Below, piece by piece: positions 22,708-34,255 of a DNA stretch of 64,000 nucleotides. The notes under the pieces were generated by a model. That model saw nothing but the letters and a program-made list of their open reading frames with translations, had not been told where the DNA came from and ran no database searches. The DNA lies in assembly GCA_033977485.1 (NCBI GenBank), contig CM066994.1, positions 85,188,871 to 85,252,870 on the forward strand, given 5' to 3'. Source of the DNA: Hydrangea macrophylla (taxonomy: Eukaryota; Streptophyta; Magnoliopsida; Cornales; Hydrangeaceae). The stretch's first letter is position 1. Every line of letters starts with the position of its first letter. A program made the position numbers and the translations under genes.

Positions 22708-24254
22708 TGTCATGCCCCGAAGAAGAAAAAAATAGAGAAAATAAATTCTGTTTTGGTCCTGTAGGCACGTGACGGGTGAATAATTGCATTTTTATCTACT
22801 CAAACCAACAAACAGAACGATAAGAAGGATACAATTCATAGAACATATCTTATTAACATAATCAGAGGCTATAGCGAAAACTCATAGGTTACAGTCTACT
22901 AAAAACTATTACAACAGCTGGTTTATAGTCTGAAGCCTACAATAAATATTAACAGAAGTACAATAGATAAACAAACTAACTATTACAAAGTGGCACATCT
23001 TCGTCTTCAAGCCTTCAGATCCAAGTCTAGTAGAATGTCAGTCTTTTGTCCTCAATACTTGCAAAGCTCTAGACATTGAAATATCCAGGGTATAAATGCC
23101 ACCAACTTTGAAAACAAAGCTGAGTGAGTACATCAAAGTCACTCCTCACCCATTATTATTCAGCATCTTAAAATACGCTTAATCTCTTATGAATGACGTC
23201 TCTCAAGAACATAGTAGAGGTCCTAGTAAATGCACATCAAATCAATGATAGCAAGAAATATATTAAGAAAAGACAAAGATAAAGATCATGGTATAACATC
23301 TCATCACGCTAATCACCAAATCCAAACATGTAATTTGCAACCCATGCATCCATCCCATGCATCTATCTTTACGTCGGGATGTTGAATCCAACTGAACCAT
23401 CATCTATCATACCCATATCCATGTTCATACTAGTATCTATGTACTTAATCTCATTCGTATCATTATGTCGATACCACACAACTAAGACAGTAGGCCACAC
23501 CAGTCGCTTACCCGGTGGTGTCCTATATGACACGATCCCTTGACAGGTTACCAGTCATCTACATAACACATCCTATCTGTAAATAATGGGAGTGGCACAT
23601 CGGATGTCTTCAATGATGTGTATATCCTCACTGGTCGTCTACACAGTCGAGAATACATTAGAGCACTAGCCGGACATCTTCAATGGTACACTGGATGTCT
23701 TCAACAATACATATGAATCACTGGACGTCTTCACAGTGAGAGGCTCACTAAGAACTCTAATCATCTCACGTCCACCCGACTTGTCAGCCGTTGATCCCAC
23801 GAATCCAAAGTACACATATCCGTTATTCCACCCTAAGCCACATATCTCATTTCCCATCATATTCTCATCTCTTCATACCACTATCCCATGCTTGCTGATC
23901 GCATGCCATGGAATGCATTGCTCTAGATATAGGAATTATTACATGTTCTATGTTTATCATATCTACTCATTATCTAGTTATTAACATGCAGTCGTGTTCT
24001 GTCTATTATACAATTTGACAATCATAACATATGGCAGTTAATCAATAAACAATTCATCTTGATCAATATAAAGCAGCTAACGTAACATCATATAAGTCTA
24101 ATATAACATCTTGTTGATTATTCTTATATCCAACTATCATAATATTATATATGGCATAACTATATCAATATTTATATAGCCACTAACACTTCAGGTATCA
24201 CATAACAACCACTCATAGCATATAACAATATATAAATAATATTATGTTCTAACC

Positions 24255-24405
24255 CAATCGATTAGCCAAACAAGACAATCGATTGGATTCGAAAGGCAAT
24301 CGATTGTACAAAATGGCAATTGATTGGCATAGCAATCGATTGGAAACCATGTCAATTGATTGGATTATGACCCAATTGATTGGTATCAATAGCAATCAAT
24401 TGGAC
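24255..24405. repeat. CAATCGATTG cluster, leader side, solo LTR
   Basis: About nine copies, several decayed to CAATTGATTG or CAATCAATTG. In the LTR's own direction they lie about 400-550 bp downstream of the TATA box, as in E3. Confidence 0.85.
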
Positions 24406-24797
24406 TCCATCTTGTTCCTCAAAACTGTCTGGTTTTATTATAAAAACATTTGGATTCTTCTCTCCTCTCATGCACATTAATAAAAATATAGAATCATCAA
24501 AAATATCCCTCTTAAGTGAGTCAATAAACTCACCTTGTCCCAGCGTTCTGGTGACGGTGTCATGAGATCGGCAGTGGCAGCTATGGTAAGTTCTCTCTCG
24601 CCTTCTCTCTGCTCTCTTCTCTTCTTCTTCTTCTTCTTCTTCTTCTTCCTCTTCTCTTCTAACCCGAGAGGGTATGTGCGTATATATATAAGGATAGATA
24701 TATATGTATAGGAGTGTGTATATATAATATATCACTCTCTCTCTCTCTCCCTCCCAAACATACACAACCAAACATACTTATGTATATGGTAGGGGGG

Positions 24798-24805
24798 TTT
24801 ATATA
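24798..24805 (-). promoter_or_regulatory. TATA box of solo LTR
   Basis: The minus strand reads CCTATATAAACC. The upstream palindrome cluster begins 62 bp away. Confidence 0.65.
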
Positions 24806-24867
24806 GGAAGGGGGAATAAACCACAACCACACAAACTTAAACGTGGAGGTCAAGTTCTGCCTACTAT

Positions 24868-25060
24868 CAATCGATTGGGACCAGGTGGTAATTAATTTGT
24901 ATTAGATATTTAATGCCAATCGATTAGTTACAAAGGCAATCGATTGAAATGGGTACATGTTATGGATTTAGGTCGGCAGAGTAGCAATCGATTAGGAAAT
25001 AATGACAATCGATTGGGATCAAAAAGTGACAATCGATTGGGAAAGGATGGCAATCGATTG
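24868..25060. repeat. CAATCGATTG cluster, upstream side, solo LTR
   Basis: About seven copies of CAATCGATT(G/A), 62-255 bp upstream of the TATA box. The spacers differ from those of E3 while the palindrome is kept. Confidence 0.85.
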
Positions 25061-25136
25061 GGCACACAAACTCACCAAAGGCAAATAAAGTAGTAGGAGT
25101 ATATATACATCCGAAAATACAGGGTATTATATGTAC

Positions 25137-25586
25137 TGTGATTCATGTGGGTCACATTCATTCGAGGTGGTGTACTCCATCGCTGGGATTCAAGGTTCAA
25201 AGCGTTCAAGTTTGTAGAATTCATTCTATCGCGTGTGAAGTATCCATTCTAGACCAGTTCCTTCGGTTATCTAAAAAGGTACCCGATTCATTTTTCACAT
25301 TCTTTGATCATATATGCATGATCCTACAGTATTAGAGACTTTGAATATGAAAATGTTGCATTAATTTCAGTACTTTCTAGTTAAAATGTCATTTTTTAGG
25401 CTCTCTATCACAAATTGTACTAGTTAAGGCACCATAATTTTACATAAGTTTTAGTTGAACATGATTGAGGCCAATTATTTAAAGTCTTCATTAGTTATAT
25501 TTGTTAGCAATCGTCCTCAATTGAAGTCAACTTAGAAATTAAGAGCCTTAAAAGAGATATATTAAATCCAACTTTTATATAGTATA
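25137..25586. other. Intergenic stretch, nothing recognised
   Basis: AT-rich sequence between the solo LTR and the SINE. No coding frame or repeat is supported. Confidence 0.4.
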
Positions 25587-25600
25587 ACTAGAAATTGCTT
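25587..25600. repeat. SINE target-site duplication, left copy
   Basis: ACTAGAAATTGCTT, exactly repeated at 25970-25983 after the A-tail. Long, perfect duplications like this mark LINE-driven retroposition. Confidence 0.92.
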
Positions 25601-25969
25601 GACCACCGAGGTGGGCAGCCCAGTGGTTCAGGCTCTTATTGTGGACAGGTAGGTCTCAAGTTCAAATTAGCATTCAGGGGGGGGGGGGGATGCAAGTTAG
25701 TGAATTTGTTATCCCCAAACTCTGCTTGTGGAGTTAAACCCCAGTTTGACTTTCACTTAGTCCTTCACAACAGGACTCCCATTTGGTGTATCGGTGGAGC
25801 AGGGGAATAGCTTTGGCCAAATAGGCTGCTTGATTTGTGCACCTTTCACAGGGGGCATCCCGTTGAAGAGCCTTCGCCCTGAGGGTGGGAGACTCCCATG
25901 ATCACGCCCAGGGAGGCAGGCTACCTACGATTGTCCATCTCCAACCCTTAGTTTTTTAGCAAAAAAAAA
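25601..25969 (+). mobile_element. tRNA-derived SINE, about 370 bp
   Basis: The 5' part has an A-box-like GGGCAGCCCAGTGGTTCAGG and a B-box-like GGTCTCAAGTTCAAAT at the spacing of a tRNA promoter. The body is non-coding and the end is TTTTTTAGC followed by an A-tract. Perfect 14-bp duplications flank it. A G-run (about 25679-25690) follows the tRNA-like head. At about 370 bp it is long for a plant SINE. The perfect duplication suggests recent arrival. The exact family was not identified. Confidence 0.85.
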
Positions 25970-25983
25970 ACTAGAAATTGCTT
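25970..25983. repeat. SINE target-site duplication, right copy
   Basis: Identical to 25587-25600. Confidence 0.92.
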
Positions 25984-26093
25984 TCGGTCATTGACACTAC
26001 CCCCAAAAAGCATAAATTAATCATATATCTTAAAATCAATCTTTATAGTGTTGATATTTTGATAATTTTTTATTTTGGCGAGAGAGAGGGGCA

Positions 26094-26098
26094 AAAGG
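26094..26098. repeat. Target-site duplication of E4, left copy
   Basis: AAAGG, repeated at 29800-29804. Confidence 0.9.
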
Positions 26099-26723
26099 TG
26101 ATGATGCCAAAAATTGGTAAGATAAATTAAAGCAGTTTAAGGATAAAGAGACAGTGAGAGATTGGTTTTTTATATGTGTGGTTCGGCTTTGTTAATGAAG
26201 GAACCTATGCCCACATGTGTGTCGAGCACGTCCACTATACTATAAAAAAATCGGGGACTTGTGGTGAACCAACAATAGTTTGGAGCTACTGTAGGTCGTC
26301 GGGCGTGATGATGACTACTATAGAGGTGCTATATAGACTAAGAGCTGATCCCCTTTTATGAGGGTGAGTGGTCTCTTTTATAGATGCAAGACACCTACTT
26401 GTACAAGGAAATTGAACAGATTAAGCAATCCAACCCTAATTAGGATGTGATGGATATAAATTAAGTGAGTTTCTTATTTGTATTAGGAAAATTTCCATAC
26501 ATGCCATTAGTCTTCTAACTTGAGTAGGAAACTGCCTGGAATATTCTAGGTCATGTCTCGCGGGTTTGGCTGGACTGTGCCTGTACGAATTGAGCCCGTA
26601 TTGCACCCGACCTGTTGGTCTGGGCCCGTTGACATTACGTGTACCACTCTGGAGATCAAGATAGAGGTAGATCGCTGAGTATAACTGCTCAGTAACAGAG
26701 TAGGGCTAAGTTTGGGCATATCA
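26099..26723 (-). repeat. E4 3' LTR (left)
   Basis: 625 bp, TGATGATGCC to GGGCATATCA. Pairs with 29172-29799. Confidence 0.9.
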
Positions 26724-26867
26724 GTTACCCCCCATTTCCAAGGTTGGCTGGATGCTATATCAGGGCAAGTTTGGAAATCTGTTTGATGTCGCTTACCATT
26801 GTCTGAGTGCTCGAGAATTGGCTAAGAGTCGAGACTTAGCCTAAATCAGAGTCTTTTGTTTAAGTTA

Positions 26868-27101
26868 GCTCCAAGAATGGTTATCTTCTGCCCGTAAACC
26901 TTCGTCAAGGTTGTTGGTAGAAGAATTTGACCATGTTGGAAAAGCCGACCTAAAGCGTATTGCTTTAGGGTCCTTTTATGTTAACTCCCTAGGATGGTAT
27001 CTTCCGCCCAACCAACCTTCATCAAGACTGTTGGGAGAAGAGCTTGACCATGTTGGTAGAGCCGACCTAAAGCATGTTGCTTTAGGTTCTTTTTGCTCTT
27101 C
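26868..27101. repeat. 117-bp tandem duplication inside E4
   Basis: Two copies with period 117 bp (GGATGGTATCTTCCGCCC-type start at 26875 and 26992). Both contain TTGACCATGTTGG and a GCCGACCTAAAGC(G/A)T stretch. Confidence 0.8.
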
Positions 27102-27419
27102 TATCGTGGGCCAACCTAAGAGGTTTTGGCTACCTCTATCGTCGGTTTGGACCTAAGCGGAGACCCTAAAAGGTATGAATTTTAGGGATTTCTTTTACTC
27201 CTCTATCACAGGCTAACCTAAGAGGATTTCCTCTATCGCCGATTTGGACCTAAGCAAAGTCGGTGCCTCTGAGTATTGTAGGCATTTAGGTTATCTAAGA
27301 GTTTGAATTAGTTAACCCCAAGGCTTGTAAAAACTCGGTGTGACTTCCTGTAGCTTTCATTCTCTCTTGCCCCCCAATCTTTTGTTGAGGTGGGTGTTGT
27401 AGGAACAATTACTGTAGGC

Positions 27420-27640
27420 AGCCAACCTAGAACGTTGGTAGTTCTAAGGTCTTTTAGTAATCCTAAGGTCTTTTGGGCACCTCGGGTGTGATCCCGAGGT
27501 CTTTTGCCAACTGCGTAACAGTGGTCTTTTGTTGCCTCATAGTTGAGCCCGAGGTCTTTTTAGTAGCTCGGGAGTTGAACCTGAGGTCTTTTTGGCGCCT
27601 CACGAGTTGAACCCGAGGTCTTTTTGGTGTGCTCCGGGGA
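27420..27640. repeat. AGGTCTTTT minisatellite in E4
   Basis: About seven irregular copies of a unit near 30 bp, centred on CCCGAGGTCTTTT, often followed by a short GCCTC or GCTCG stretch. The array is non-coding and lies in the 3' half of the element. Confidence 0.75.
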
Positions 27641-27756
27641 TCGACGAGAAGTTTGATAGGCGATCAAAATCTTTGTAGCAACCCTTTGGCAGTCTGAGCT
27701 TTGTGCTATGGTCGGGAGAAAGTACCATTATAGTTGGACTTGTTTGGTCTGTTGGA

Positions 27757-29110
27757 GACAGGAGGTCAGTTCGAGATCACCGGGCTCCTAATTATTCTGA
27801 GTTGGAGGCAAGGTCGGGATCACTGGATCCTGATAGCTACAAATTGGAAGTCGGGTCAGGGCTGTCAGATCCAGACCGCTGTAAACTGGAGGTCGGGTCG
27901 AGGCTGCCCGACTCAAACCATTGTGAACTAGAGGTCAGGTCAGGGCTACTGAAGTCAGACCGTTGTTGGGCACTGATGGAACTGCTAGAACCATTGGGCT
28001 GGCTTACATGATTCTTCTCGAGGTGGTCCCGCTTTTGCTTACTTCCTATAGGCTCGTTGCCTTTTTGCCTAGAGTCTTTGGTCTTTAGAAATTCTTCAAT
28101 GTTAATGTATTTTCCAATCCTCTCTGCGAGTTCAACGAAGGTTGTCGGTCGATTTTGGTGAAACAACATGGTGCACTTGGTGTGTTAAACTCCCGAGTAG
28201 AAGGCTGTAATGGCGACTGTCTCGTTTAGGTTGTGAACTTGGAGCTTCTATTGGTTGAACTGATCGGTGTAATCCTTCAGCGGCTCTCCCATCAGCTGTC
28301 TGACAGTGAGTAGCTGGGTGTCAGGCTAGGGTCGGTTGAGCATGCCTATGAACTGGCTGACAAATTGCTTGCTGAGCTCCTTGAAGTCTGTAATCGATCA
28401 GGGTTTTAGGTAGTGAAACCATTGACCGACGGGGCCCTTTACAGTGCTGGGAAAGGTCAGGTAGTATAGTTTGTTGGCATTGGTGGCAAGAGCCATCTGG
28501 GCTTTATAGGTCTGAACATGATCGACCGGGCTTCCAGAGTCGTTGTAAGAATCTAGACGAGGTTGTTTAAATTTATGCGGGAGAACAAACCTCATCATTC
28601 AACTGGAGAATGGTGACTCTGTCTTGGTATTGATATAAGTAGCATCCTAGCCCAGGTGTTTGGCAATATTGTCGATATGTTTCTCCAAATTCTTGATACG
28701 AACCACCACACCTTCTCGACCGATATTCGAGACATGTTAGGTCAGTGGAAGAGGCCTCCTCATGGTGTGCTATCTCCTGGGATCGGGATCGGCTATGACT
28801 CTGGTTGATCGTGTACCTAGGATCACTTCGGCTCTTGACCGAGCAGTCTTAGACCAATCCCCGGGTCATATGCTCATGCCTCTCCACTCGGACAGTATAC
28901 CTTTCATTGATTTCTCTTGCACCTCTAACACGCTTCGGGTTCTTGTGGGCACACTTTGATCTGCTGTTGGATTCGGCGTTGGCCTTCCAAGAGCTGTGTA
29001 AGAACTGTGGTAATTTTCTCTGGGGAGAGGATGGCAGCTGCCGGCATCATAGTCGGCTGGTCCGCCTGACTAGTTTGGTAAGTAGTCTTCTTGCTCTTCT
29101 TCGACGGCAT
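27757..29110 (-). pseudogene. E4 gag
   Basis: The ATG at 29110 begins a Lys/Ser-rich N-terminus. A retrotransposon gag core follows at 28598-28398, with KFKQPRLDSYNDSGSPVDHV and a GPVGQWFHYLKP stretch, and continues with stops to 28169. The C-terminal part (28169-27837) becomes Ser-rich. There a 15-residue unit (DNA period 45 bp) repeats about four times with an SPDPTS-type core. At least six in-frame stops or frame changes are present. No zinc knuckle was found. The family is a Tat-like gag by the wording of the core; function in this copy is lost. Confidence 0.75.
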
Positions 29111-29150
29111 GATTATCGGCTAAGAGACTTATTTTTTAGAAATATGTCGA

Positions 29151-29168
29151 TTCCCACAGATGGCGCCA
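29151..29168 (-). other. Primer binding site of E4
   Basis: The minus strand reads TGGCGCCATCTGTGGGAA, three bases from the 5' LTR. It is a common plant Ty3/gypsy primer site; the tRNA is not assigned here. Confidence 0.8.
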
Positions 29169-29171
29169 AGG

Positions 29172-29799
29172 TGATGATGCCAAAAATTTGTAAGATAAAT
29201 TAAAGCAGTTTAAGGAGAAAGAGACAGTGAGAGCCTAGTTTTTTGTATGTGGTTCAGCCCTGTTATTGAAGGAACCTACGTCCACGTGTGTGTTTGAGTA
29301 CGTCCACTATACTGTAAAAATTCAGGGAGCTGTGGTGGACTAACAATAGTTTGGAGCTACCGCAGGTCGGCGGGGCGTGATCATGACTGCTATAGAGGTG
29401 CTATATAGACTAATAGTTGATCCCCTTCTATGGGGGTGAGTGGTCTCTTTTATAGATGCAAGAGACCTACTCATACAAGGAAATTGGGCAGATTGACTAA
29501 TCCAACCCTAATTAGGAAGTGATTGATATAAATCAAGTGAGTTTCCTATTTTGTATTAGGAAACTTTCCATACATGCGATTAGTCTTCTAACTTAAGTAG
29601 GAAAACTGCCTGGAGTATTTTGGGGCGTGTCTCGTGGCCTGGCTGGGCTGCGCCTGTACGAATCGAGCCCGTATTGCACTCCCACCCTGTTAAGTCGGGG
29701 CCCGTTCACATTGCATGTACCACTCAGAAGATCAGGATAGAGGTCGGTCGCTGAGTATAGACGCTCGGTCACAGAGTAGGGCCAAGTTTGGGCGTATCA
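29172..29799 (-). repeat. E4 5' LTR (right)
   Basis: 628 bp, TGATGATGCC to GGGCGTATCA. Carries the promoter side of the element. Confidence 0.9.
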
Positions 29800-29804
29800 A
29801 AAGG
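29800..29804. repeat. Target-site duplication of E4, right copy
   Basis: AAAGG, identical to 26094-26098. Confidence 0.9.
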
Positions 29805-31130
29805 TATAAAAAGTAGTGGTAGTTTCAAAATTTTAAAAATGAAATTTAAGAAAGTGGTGAACAGTGGAAACAATTGTAGACCTCTAAATAAAGACACATA
29901 TCAAGGTTTTCGAAGTGTCCTAGTGATCAAGTCCATTACTTCTATATTATTAAGATTGTTCACATGATTGTGAAAAAATTTCAATCGACGTCTTCTTTTT
30001 TCTTTTTTTCTTTTTTGCCTTTTAAGAGAGCAAGTAGTGGAGTTCATTTATAAGTGAGGCGCCACTTGAGGTAATGGATTTGGATTACATCCATTTGGGT
30101 TACAAAAAGAGCACATGTGGTCAATTGAATTTTTCTTTTTGTCAATGAGTTGATTAAGCCTACCCATAATTGTCATATTTTGTTGTCATTTTTTAAATTG
30201 AAGGTCTTGACCACTAGGGGGATGCAATTGAATAACATACATGAGTTTATCATTAACCATCCAACAGATAGTGAAAAGTCCTCAACTAAAACCAACACTT
30301 CACGAACAATGCTGAAACACACTACACAAACAAGGAGATAGTTGAGCCGGCCGCTTATACATTTACTTGAAATGTACATGATCGAAATCAAATGTATCAA
30401 CTTTAAAAGGATATTTCAAAGTTTATCTTGCTAAATTTTTTGTTAAATAGAATAATGAAAATGCACACAGAAAGATTAGTCATGATTTCAAAGAGATCCC
30501 GTAGGCGGGTGTTCAAAGAGATTCAAAACAAATCTCATTCTTTCCAAACCGTAGATAACACAAAAAAATATGGAATAATGTTATGTTTTTTTAAAGTTGT
30601 ATTAGAAATTTGGTTCTTAAATACTTTAACAGTTATACCATATGTTGAGATTGTACTCGATAATACCATATATCACTGTATATGGTGCAACAGGCAAAGC
30701 AATTGGAAATTAAATTTGGCATTCAAATTTAAGAAACATAACATTATCTAAAAAAAAGATGTGATTTATTTTTTCTGGACTAGATAGGATGATCACATGG
30801 CACTTGGGTACTTTAATGGACTAATTATCAAGAGTCAAGAATAAGTTAGCAAAAGAAAAACTGTAAATCCATCTTTAATCACGCTTTCCAACTTTTTTTG
30901 CAAAAATCTCTGACTGTGTTATTTTAGCTAGTCATGTTTAACTTCTTATTCCAACAATCATATTTTAGCAGTCAGTTAATTTTTATTTTTTTTTTCGAAT
31001 TCAAAACTTGAGAATTTGGCTCGATTAAACCACAAGCACATTTAAAGAATCAAAATACCGATTAAACCAACTATTTGGCCTACCAAACATCCCATTACCA
31101 GTCAACAACCCCTTCAGAGAATTAAACAAA
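29805..31130. other. AT-rich intergenic DNA, nothing recognised
   Basis: About 1.3 kb with poly-T runs near 29990-30020 and 30985-31000. The short ORFs show no family motif and have AT-driven composition. Confidence 0.4.
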
Positions 31131-31251
31131 GAGATAGGGGAGCAGAGAGGGCATGAGATTAGAATTTTTTACCCGAAGCTTCATAATGGGGGGAATATAT
31201 CCCTGTCCCGTCACTGTTTCAACTTTTTTCCCAAAACCCATCACTTTTCTA

Positions 31252-31399
31252 GAAGTCGCGACTTCAACTAGCGATTTCAGACCAAATCAGTTCAACTTGA
31301 AATTGCGACTTCAACTAGCGACTTCAGTATACTCAGAAATTGGTACTGAAAATAGCATTTTCTTTTAAAGTAGAAATCGCTACTTCAAATAGCGATTTC
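31252..31399. repeat. Three 27-nt inverted-repeat units
   Basis: Units at 31252-31278, 31299-31325 and 31373-31399 share the pattern GAA(A/G)T(C/T)GC..ACTTCAA..TAGCGA(T/C)TTC. The third is a perfect hairpin with 10-bp arms (GAAATCGCTA and TAGCGATTTC) around a 7-base loop. The first contains a 14-bp palindrome GAAGTCGCGACTTC. They lie upstream of the MULE gene. Confidence 0.8.
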
Positions 31400-31444
31400 G
31401 TTTTACCCTCATTTTATTATTCATCTTCTTCCTTCAGTATACTC

Positions 31445-31893
31445 AGATATCTGCTCTCTCTCTATCTCTCTATCTCTCTCTCTACGATCTCTCTCCTCTC
31501 TCACAGGTCTCTCTCTCTGCGATCTCTCTCTCTCACAGACCTCTCTCTCTCTCTCTGCAATCCCTCTCTCTCTGCGATCTCTCTCTCACAAACCTCTCTC
31601 TCTCTCTGTGATCTTTCAGGTGCCTCTCTCTCTGTTACACATACACACATAATGTATATGTACACACACAGACACATACATACACAGATACACAATACAC
31701 ACATAGATACACAATGTTTATACACACATATACACAATGTTCATACACACACACATACATAATATACATATACACAGATACACAATACACACACGGATAC
31801 ATAATACATACACACATACACAATGTACATACACACACATACACAATGTACATACACACAGATACACAATACACACACACACACACATACATA
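31445..31893. repeat. CT and CA microsatellites
   Basis: A CTCTCTCTC-rich tract (about 31451-31632) passes straight into a TACACACA-rich tract (31634-31893). ORFs overlapping this area are artefacts of simple sequence. Confidence 0.95.
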
Positions 31894-32643
31894 ATTTATA
31901 GAATAGGATCAATTCAGTTTCATTCTCCTTTTTTTATCTAACTTTTATGAAAATTAATGTCATGTTAGTTAAACTAAAAATTATGCATTTGAAGGTAGTT
32001 TTGGATTTTACAATTTTGGGGCTTTTTCAATTACCCTTTCATTGTAATATTCAATCGAATTTTTGTAAAAATCAGCATCTCGTTCGTTTGACACAAAAAA
32101 TTACTTTTAGGTAATTTTAGAACGGTTCTTACTAGTTTAATAAAGATTCCATTTTAAGGTAATTATATAACCGATTCTTATTAGAAACATTTCGAAATTG
32201 CTAGTTCTATATGTACATTTGCTTTGAAAATCGATTATCGGACTTCAAATTATGGAAGCATTTTTTTTAAAATCGTCAGAGTTAATCGGAATTTAGACTA
32301 ATGTTTTTGTTTTTGACATTTTTGAAAACACTTCGAAATTGCCAGTTTTATGTGCACAAGTGTTCTTTCAGTTCAAATCACAATTTCATTATTCCTAGAT
32401 TTTGTTTTTTGAAGTCTTAAACCATATGTTCCGACATAGAAATATGGATTTGATAAAACATGGACGAGCAAAATAAGAACTTGAATCAATTTATAAACTA
32501 TTTTGAGACTGTGAGCGGGGTGGGAGCGAGGTTCTAACACTTTCCTTGTATTTAATTACCATTAATTACTTACACTCGAATTTGAAAATGTGAAGGTATT
32601 AAAATGGCTAGTGTTGTGACTATAATGCTGTATTGGAGGGAAC
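31894..32643. other. MULE 5' flank, no gene
   Basis: AT-rich. A stretch with GAACGGTTCTTACTAG and a related GATTCTTATTAGAAAC copy about 65 bp on, and two ACA(C/T)TTCGAAATTGC(T/C)AGTT copies (near 32190 and 32330), suggest old internal duplication. No terminal inverted repeat of the MULE could be defined. Confidence 0.4.
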
Positions 32644-34255
32644 ATGTGCATTGGAGCAGATGGTCTATACTACGATAGTAACTGTCAAAGTTTCATTCGC
32701 CTGAGAACGGATGCTCAATACACTGAACTTATTAGAAACGTCTGCAAGAAAATGGGGGTTCATCAGAAAAGTATTCGTTTAAAGTTCACTTGTAGGTTTC
32801 CGTCGGTTCTTGGATATCAAGTTTCCAAGTTTATACCATTTGAAGTAATTGATGAAGAAAGTCTACAACAAATACTAAAAACAACATCTACCAATGTAGC
32901 TATAAACTCTATGGATCTATATATCGATACAGAGAATCTTCCCGAGGCCCATCAAACATTAGATGACTGGATTGGGTCGTACACCTCTCTGTTGACACAA
33001 GAAGGCGAAAGCTCAAACCCGTTTGTACAGGGGTTATTGCCTTCCACGTCTACACAACATGTCGATTGCCCAAATCCATTGCAAGACAGTCAGACTGAAT
33101 ACAGGAGTCCGATGCAAGATATTGTTTCAGAATGGTCAATTCATGTGCAGTTTGATTTAGATGATTGCGGATATTGTCATGATTGGGCACACAGAGGGAT
33201 GGACACCAACTTGACTCTAGAAAACTCGGATAAAGAAGATGTGCATGCAAACGAGTATACTGGGGGGGATGAGGAAGATGATGTTATCGAAGATATTGAG
33301 CCGACTGCCCAAATAAATCGTGAAAATGCTTTATATGAGCCTCATTCATCAACTTTTACATCCTTTGACTTGGGCATCCATATTGGAGAGGCATGTTATG
33401 CTTCAAACATTGAGGGTAGGCAATGGAATCAAGATCGAGACAAGTTGGTCAAGGGTATGATGTTCAAAACTAAAGATGATCTTCAGAGATTTGTGGAGTT
33501 GTACTCGATAAGAACACATTAACAGTACACGGTAGATCAAACCAGTCCGGATCATTGGTCGTTGAATGTGTATTTGCGTCACAAGGTTGCAAGTGGCAGC
33601 TACGGGCAAGGTTGAAATGATACGGGATGTTTGAAGTCATAAAGGTTGAGCAAAGCCACACTTGTATGTCCCCTACGATGAACCTTGGTCATAGAAATTT
33701 AAATGCTCGGCTAGTGGCTAGGGACATAATGCCAATGATTAAGGAGGATGCATCTATTAACATCGCAGTGATATTGAAAAAGGTGAAAGATAAGTATTTG
33801 TACACCGTCTCATACAAGAAGGCGTGGAAAGCGAAACAGAAAGCCATTGAAATGATATTTGGGGATTGGTGTACATCGTACACAGAATTGCCCAAGTTCA
33901 TGGCTGCAATTCAATAGTATAATCCTGGAACGGTTGTAAAATAGTTCTATGTGAATGGTGGTAGTGCAACTGTAAAGAACTTCGAAATAGTATTTTGGGC
34001 GTTTAAGGCATCCATTGATGGGTTGAAACACTGTCGGTCCGTCATAAATATCGATGCCACATTCTTGTATGGGAAAAATAAGGGCAAATTACTAATCACT
34101 ATGAGAATAGATGCAAACAACCAAATTTTTCCTTTGGCATTTGCCATCGTTGAGGAGGAGAAAGCTGAAACATGGACGTGGTTTATGAAATTGCTAAGAG
34201 ACTTGGTGTGCCTGGCAGAGAAGGTATTTGTTTGATATCCGATCGACATAGAGGC
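32644..34255 (+). pseudogene. MULE (MuDR-type) transposase, N-terminal part
   Basis: The transposase cuts and pastes Mutator-like elements. The first open part (32644-33522) has an N-terminal domain usual in plant MULEs, an acidic middle and the start of the MuDR DNA-binding region (KGMMFKTKDDLQRFVELYSI). A zinc-binding part follows through frame changes (GCKWQLRAR near 33590, SHTC near 33656). The catalytic domain begins at 33951-34235, with Asp in VINIDATFLYG, and continues in another frame with ISDRHRGI (second Asp) up to the Athila junction. Breaks are TAA at 33520, TGA near 33617, TAG near 33915 and 33943 and a frameshift near 34200. The rest lies at 41682-42519. Confidence 0.85.

Larger units (their letters stand above)
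22708..25131 (-). mobile_element. Solo LTR related to E3
   Basis: This 2424-bp element is in reverse orientation to E3 and recognisably of the same family. Its left end TGTCATGCCCCGAAG matches the reverse complement of E3's GGGGCGTGACA end, and its right end AAATACAGGGTATTATA matches E3's start. It keeps the ordered landmarks of E3's LTR: the GACGTC hairpins (23660-23745), the CAATCGATTG cluster at 24255-24400, a conserved splice-donor-like GTGAGTTTATT, a GAA/CTT microsatellite, a minus-strand TATA box (24798-24805) and the upstream CAATCGATTG cluster (24868-25060). No internal region or second LTR lies nearby, as expected after recombination between two LTRs. Confidence 0.85.
26099..29799 (-). 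mobile_element. E4: gag-only non-autonomous Ty3/gypsy element
   Basis: The LTRs are 26099-26723 (625 bp) and 29172-29799 (628 bp), both TGATGATGCC...TATCA, with a perfect 5-bp duplication AAAGG. On the minus strand the primer site TGGCGCCATCTGTGGGAA (29151-29168) and a polypurine tract AAATGGGGGGTAAC (26724-26737) fix the direction. The 2.4-kb interior holds a damaged gag and repeats but no protease, RT or integrase. That is the layout called TR-GAG. It must have been copied by an autonomous relative. The LTRs differ at many places, so it is older than E2 and E3. Confidence 0.9.

Noticed and set aside
31340..31941. Overlapping ORFs of Ser/Leu/Tyr/Thr/His repeats
   Set aside because: They are read-throughs of CT and CA microsatellites on both strands.
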